Assembly (NCBI GenBank): GCA_009776995.1
Contig: WRMR01000170.1
Coordinates: 1-9,293, forward strand
Length of the DNA: 9,293 bases
Source: Planctomycetaceae bacterium
Lineage (GTDB): Bacteria; Planctomycetota; Planctomycetia; Pirellulales; Thermoguttaceae
Direction of reading: 5' to 3'
How positions within the stretch are numbered: the stretch's first letter is position 1; each line of letters starts with the position of its first letter. Positions 5,908 through 9,293 of this stretch are shown piece after piece. The translations under genes and the position numbers were made by a program. The notes under the pieces were generated by a model. The model saw only the letters and a program-made list of their open reading frames with translations. It was not told where the DNA came from and searched no databases.

Positions 5908-7449
5908 ATGTTTTCATTTTTTACACGCAAAAAGAAGCCTCGGGCTTCACCTGCATCCTACTTGCAGGCCAAATATGATGCCGCACAGACGACCGCCGAA
6001 AATATCCGGCACTGGGCAATGGCGGATGGGTTAAGTGCCGATGCCGCCATGTCGCCCGACGTGCGGCGCACCTTACGCAACCGCTCGCGCTATGAGGTGG
6101 CCAACAACTCGTATGCCAAAGGCATGATTTTGACGATGGCGGGCGATTGCATCGGCACGGGGCCGCGTTTGCAACTGCAAACGAACGATTCCAAAAACAA
6201 CCGGCAGGTCGAACTCGACTTCGAACGCTGGGCGGAGTGTGTTGATCTCGCCGCCAAATTACGTGCCATGCGCATGGCCAAAGCGACCGACGGCGAGGCA
6301 TTCGCCTTGCTGGTCAATAACCCGAAACTTGACCACGAGGTCAAGCTGGACATCCGGCTGATCGAGGCGGAACGGGTCACGACGCCCGGTTGTCTGCTTG
6401 ACAAACAGGCGTCGGCCGGCAAGTGGAACAAACAAGCACAACGAAATGGCAATACAACGGCCTGTGACTGCTGTATTGATGGCATAACATTCGATCAGTA
6501 CGGCAATATCACGCATTACTATGTGCTGAAAAATCATCCCGGCGACATCAAATTCAAGTTCGAGGATTTTGAGCGTGTGCCAGTGGAAAACATGATTCAC
6601 TGGTATCGGCAAGACCGCCCGGAACAGCATCGCGGCGTCCCGGAGATTACACCGGCCTTGCCACTCTTTGCGCAACTGCGACGTTACACATTGGCCGTAC
6701 TTGCCGCAGCGGAAACAGCGGCGGATTTTGCGGCGGTGATTTATACCGACGCACCCGCCAACGGCGAAGCGATGCCGCTTGACCCGATGGATGTGATACC
6801 GCTGACAAAACGCATGGCAACGGTGCTTGCCGACGGCTGGAAACTTGGCCAGATCAAGGCGGAACAACCGGCGACCTCATATCCCGAATTCAAACGCGAA
6901 ATTTTGGGTGAAATCGGTCGCTGTTTGCAGATACCCGTCAATATCGTCACCGGCGATTCATCGCGGCATAATTATGCCAGCGGGCGGCTTGACCATCAAG
7001 TGTATTTCAAAGCACTCAAAATTGAGCAGGATCATCTTGCCCTTGCGGTCTTGGATCGGCTCTTTGATGCGTGGTATCGGGAATATGAATTGCTCAACGG
7101 TCAAAGCCAATATCTTCATTACGCACCAGTGACCAACGGGAACGGGTTATCACGCCGACGCGGTAGCGTCGAACCGCCCGCCCGGCTACGGGCCTGGATG
7201 TGGGATGGGCAGGAACATGTTGACCCGGCAAAAGAAGCGAACGCCCAAGGGACGCGGCTGCTTAATCTGACAACGAACCTTGCAACCGAATACGCGAGAC
7301 AAGGCAAGGATTGGGAGATTGAACTGCGGCAGATCGCAAAAGAGCGGGCGTTGATGCAACAACTCAACCTAACGGCGATTGACCCTGCGAAACCGGAAAA
7401 ACCGCCCGATAACGAGGAGGAAGATGACAACATCACTCAAGATCGGTGA
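5908..7449 (+). CDS. Phage portal protein, lambda family
   Basis: Portal subunit of 513 residues, the size expected for lambda gpB-type portals. Twelve copies form the ring at the head vertex through which DNA is packaged and ejected. Family marks include RRTLRNRSRYEVANNSYAKG (53-72) followed by MILTMAGDCIGTGPRLQLQT, and a region near 340-385 with LQIPVNIVTGDSSRHNYAS followed by RLDHQVYFKALKIEQDHL. The C-terminal block VDP.KEANAQGTRLLN...LATEYARQGKDWE (about 440-475) is also typical. The extreme C-terminus is strongly acidic (NEEEDD). The start is ATG 5908; GTG 5905 is an in-frame alternative. The gene is divergent from the antitoxin gene and overlaps the next gene by 26 bases. I saw no convincing plus-strand promoter in the gap, so transcription probably reads through from upstream, across the antisense cassette. 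Confidence 0.93.
   Translation: MFSFFTRKKKPRASPASYLQAKYDAAQTTAENIRHWAMADGLSADAAMSPDVRRTLRNRSRYEVANNSYAKGMILTMAGDCIGTGPRLQLQTNDSKNNRQVELDFERWAECVDLAAKLRAMRMAKATDGEAFALLVNNPKLDHEVKLDIRLIEAERVTTPGCLLDKQASAGKWNKQAQRNGNTTACDCCIDGITFDQYGNITHYYVLKNHPGDIKFKFEDFERVPVENMIHWYRQDRPEQHRGVPEITPALPLFAQLRRYTLAVLAAAETAADFAAVIYTDAPANGEAMPLDPMDVIPLTKRMATVLADGWKLGQIKAEQPATSYPEFKREILGEIGRCLQIPVNIVTGDSSRHNYASGRLDHQVYFKALKIEQDHLALAVLDRLFDAWYREYELLNGQSQYLHYAPVTNGNGLSRRRGSVEPPARLRAWMWDGQEHVDPAKEANAQGTRLLNLTTNLATEYARQGKDWEIELRQIAKERALMQQLNLTAIDPAKPEKPPDNEEEDDNITQDR
7414..7420 (+). promoter_or_regulatory. Shine-Dalgarno inside the portal gene
   Basis: GAGGAGG lies just before ATG 7424, inside the portal's acidic C-terminal coding region. 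It favours ATG 7424 over an in-frame ATG 45 bases upstream, which has no such site. Confidence 0.65.
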
Positions 7450-7825
7450 CCATTGCTCTTTCTCAATGGGTGCCAACACGCTTCTCAAAACCCGCTCTTT
7501 CAATTGTCACGGCAACGCAATTCTGCTTGGCACGGTTCGCACGATTACTGTCAACTCCACCGGCGTGATCGACGGCGACGGCACCATTTATCACTCGTTT
7601 TCACGAACAGGTGAGGTCTCCCGGTCAACCATCACGCCCACCGTCGCGCAGATCAACATTGATCTTGACGACGGCGAACTTGATTTATATGGAATCTATC
7701 ACCGTTCATTCGAGAACGGGATGATTCACACCTTTGATGTGTTGGGCCCCCTTGCGGTGTTCGCAATGGGAATGCCCTTCATTTTGTTACAACCTGAAAT
7801 CAACAAGGATTATTATGCTCCCTAA
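7424..7825 (+). CDS. Hypothetical head-module protein
   Basis: A 133-residue protein I do not recognise. It lies between the portal gene and the protease/capsid gene, overlapping the former by 26 bases and the latter by 11, so it belongs to the head operon and is probably co-translated. The sequence is rich in alternating beta-like stretches (ILLGTVRTITVNSTGVIDG; QINIDLDDGELDLYGIY), with a more hydrophobic segment near 107-123 (VLGPLAVFAMGMPFILL) that is too short and polar-flanked to call a membrane helix with confidence. There is no signal peptide. A small beta-sandwich structural or accessory head protein would fit the place, but nothing in the sequence identifies a function. The start is set by GAGGAGG just upstream of ATG 7424. 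Confidence 0.75.
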   Translation: MTTSLKIGDHCSFSMGANTLLKTRSFNCHGNAILLGTVRTITVNSTGVIDGDGTIYHSFSRTGEVSRSTITPTVAQINIDLDDGELDLYGIYHRSFENGMIHTFDVLGPLAVFAMGMPFILLQPEINKDYYAP

Positions 7826-9293
7826 CTTTCTCACATTTCACACGATTCCCGTGTTTCTCAAAGCCTCCGGCGAAGGCGGGGATGAAGGGGAATTGACACC
7901 CACGTTCAGCATGACCGCTTACACCGGCGGAAAGATGAACATTGATGGCTTTCAGCATCCGGTGGTTGTCGATCTTACCGGCCTCGACATTCCGTCGCAA
8001 AACATTCCGATCCGGCTCGACCATAAATCCTCGCAGGGTATCGGGCATACGACCAGCATCCGCATCGAAGACCACGAGCTTGTCGCCGACGGTTTGATCA
8101 GTCGTGACACGGACTGGGCGCGCGACGTGGCCAACTCCGGCGCAAAAGGTTTTCCGTGGAAGGCCAGCATCGGCGGGCCCATTCACGAAGTCGAATTTAT
8201 CCCGCATGGGACACACGTCGAGGCCAACGGTCAGGAGTTTGAAGGCCCCGTTTATCTCGTGCGCAAGATGACGCTCAAGGAGATCAGCTTCGTTGACAAT
8301 GCCGCCGACACGAATACGTCAGCGACCGTGAATGCTTCAGAGAAGCATTCTAGCACATCGCGGCCGAAAGTCAATACCACCCTCAACAGTGCAAGCGGAT
8401 ATTTTATCAATCCCGGTTCCACCAACGACGACATGCCACAGAGGACAACCATGCAAGCGGGAGACCGACAACCATCCATGCCGACACCTGCCGTTCTTGA
8501 AACAGGAATGATAGCAGACGTGCAACAGCAGGTTCGGGCGGCGACACTGGCCGAAACGAAGCGCATTGAAGGCATCCGTGCCATTGCGAAGGATGAACAA
8601 ACCGACCTCGTTGTCAAGGCCGTCACGGAAGGCTGGGACGTGCCGCGTTTCGAGCTGGAATTCTTGCGCCGGTCGCGGCCTGTTGCCACCAGTGTTCGGC
8701 AAGAGCAGAATCGCCCGACGAATCAGGTGCTTGAGGCAGTCGCGATGCACGCAGGCGGCGTGACGCTTCAGGCAATGGAAAAACAATACACCGAGCCGGT
8801 GCTTGAGGCGGCGGACAAGTATCGCGGCATCGGGATTCAGGAGTTTTGCGAACTCGCCTGCGGCGGGCAACTGCCGCGTTACAAGCGGGACGCCATTGGT
8901 TGGCTCGAAGCGGCGTTCAGTACGACGACGTTGCCGGGTATCCTTTCCAACATTGCCAACAAAATGTTGCTCGACGGCTACAACTACGTTGACGATACAT
9001 GGCGACGCATCTGCAAATTTGCGACGGTCAACGACTTCAAGACGCATTCGCGCTACCGCCTCACGAGCGATTTCAAGTTTGAGAAGATCGGCGACGGCGG
9101 CGAACTCAAGCACGGCAAGCTCGACGAGCAGAAGTTTACGCAAAAGGCCGACACTTACGGCATCATGTTCGCGCTGACCCGGCAAATGATCATCAACGAC
9201 GATCTTTCGGCCTTGACCGACGTTCCGCGTCAGATTGGCATGGGTGCCGCCGAATCGATCATGGACGCCGTTTGGGACTTGCTCCATGCGAAT
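7815..9293 (+). CDS. Prohead protease/major capsid fusion (3' partial)
   Basis: The reading frame is open from ATG 7815 to the window edge (493 codons, no stop), so the C-terminus is missing. Residues 1-172 form a prohead protease of the HK97/S78 type: catalytic His70 in IRLDHKSSQGIG, Ser118 in KASIGG, and the closing strand KMTLKEISFVDNAAD. Residues 173-225 are a Ser/Thr/Pro-rich linker. Residues 225-345 are helical and charged, including KRIEGIRAIA and EGWDVPRFELEFLRRSRP, consistent with a scaffold-like (delta) region. From about 365 (FSTTTLPGILSNIANKMLL ... DTYGIMFALTRQMIINDD) the sequence is an HK97-fold major capsid protein, truncated by the window. Such fusions are known in other phages; the protease would release the capsid during head maturation. 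AAGGA at 7805-7809, five bases before ATG, sets the start. The capsid domain shows no sign of decay. Confidence 0.9.
   Translation, partial: MLPNFLTFHTIPVFLKASGEGGDEGELTPTFSMTAYTGGKMNIDGFQHPVVVDLTGLDIPSQNIPIRLDHKSSQGIGHTTSIRIEDHELVADGLISRDTDWARDVANSGAKGFPWKASIGGPIHEVEFIPHGTHVEANGQEFEGPVYLVRKMTLKEISFVDNAADTNTSATVNASEKHSSTSRPKVNTTLNSASGYFINPGSTNDDMPQRTTMQAGDRQPSMPTPAVLETGMIADVQQQVRAATLAETKRIEGIRAIAKDEQTDLVVKAVTEGWDVPRFELEFLRRSRPVATSVRQEQNRPTNQVLEAVAMHAGGVTLQAMEKQYTEPVLEAADKYRGIGIQEFCELACGGQLPRYKRDAIGWLEAAFSTTTLPGILSNIANKMLLDGYNYVDDTWRRICKFATVNDFKTHSRYRLTSDFKFEKIGDGGELKHGKLDEQKFTQKADTYGIMFALTRQMIINDDLSALTDVPRQIGMGAAESIMDAVWDLLHAN
8441..8453 (+). promoter_or_regulatory. Possible internal ribosome start in the protease/capsid gene
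   Basis: GAGGA (8441-8445) is followed after five bases by an in-frame ATG (8451, Met213), at the junction between the protease linker and the helical scaffold-like region. If used, it would make a protease-free scaffold/capsid product. This is visible as a site only; use is unproven. Confidence 0.35.

Noticed and set aside
8337..9287. Long minus-strand open frame (316 codons) opposite the capsid gene
   Set aside because: The plus strand here encodes a clear protease/capsid protein. The minus frame has a Arg/His-rich composition typical of a shadow and no family motif.

Overview
The window is part of a tailed-phage genome, most simply a prophage or phage contig of a bacterium. It carries a lambda-family portal protein, a fused prohead protease/major capsid protein, a small gpW-position protein and several fibre-like proteins. 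The host cannot be named from this sequence. Coding is moderately GC-rich, and most genes have recognisable Shine-Dalgarno sites and are tightly packed with short overlaps. Two findings point away from a textbook enterobacterial lambdoid phage: the gene order, and the beta-propeller and glycosyltransferase genes.

Layout. (1) 42-4515, plus strand, is a host-interaction block. It holds a tail-fibre protein with five HVH-ended 31-residue repeats, a protein with a seven-unit RCC1-type beta-propeller, a 98-residue protein related to the propeller protein's N-terminus, and a glycosyltransferase fused to a methyltransferase-like domain. The first three share a short N-terminal signature, which suggests a common attachment module carrying different distal domains. 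(2) 4551-4751 is a small gpW-position protein. (3) 4754-5766, minus strand, is a two-gene toxin-antitoxin module of a PIN-domain toxin and an HTH antitoxin. Its AT-rich control region (5767-5907) contains a strong promoter, an inverted repeat over the -35 box and repeated GCAATAA words. (4) 5908-9293, plus strand, is the head module: portal, an unrecognised 133-residue protein, and the protease/capsid fusion, which runs off the right edge.

How it fits together. The plus-strand genes look like one late (virion) transcription unit. Start-stop overlaps link the 98-residue protein to the glycosyltransferase, and the head genes to one another. The toxin-antitoxin pair is a self-contained antisense cassette between the gpW-position gene and the portal gene, as expected of an accessory (moron) insertion. 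Fibre-like and sugar-modifying genes lie directly upstream of the head genes, rather than at the far end of a tail module, which is the main oddity of the layout.

Limits: family assignments come from reading motifs by eye. No database search, structure prediction or composition calculation was run.
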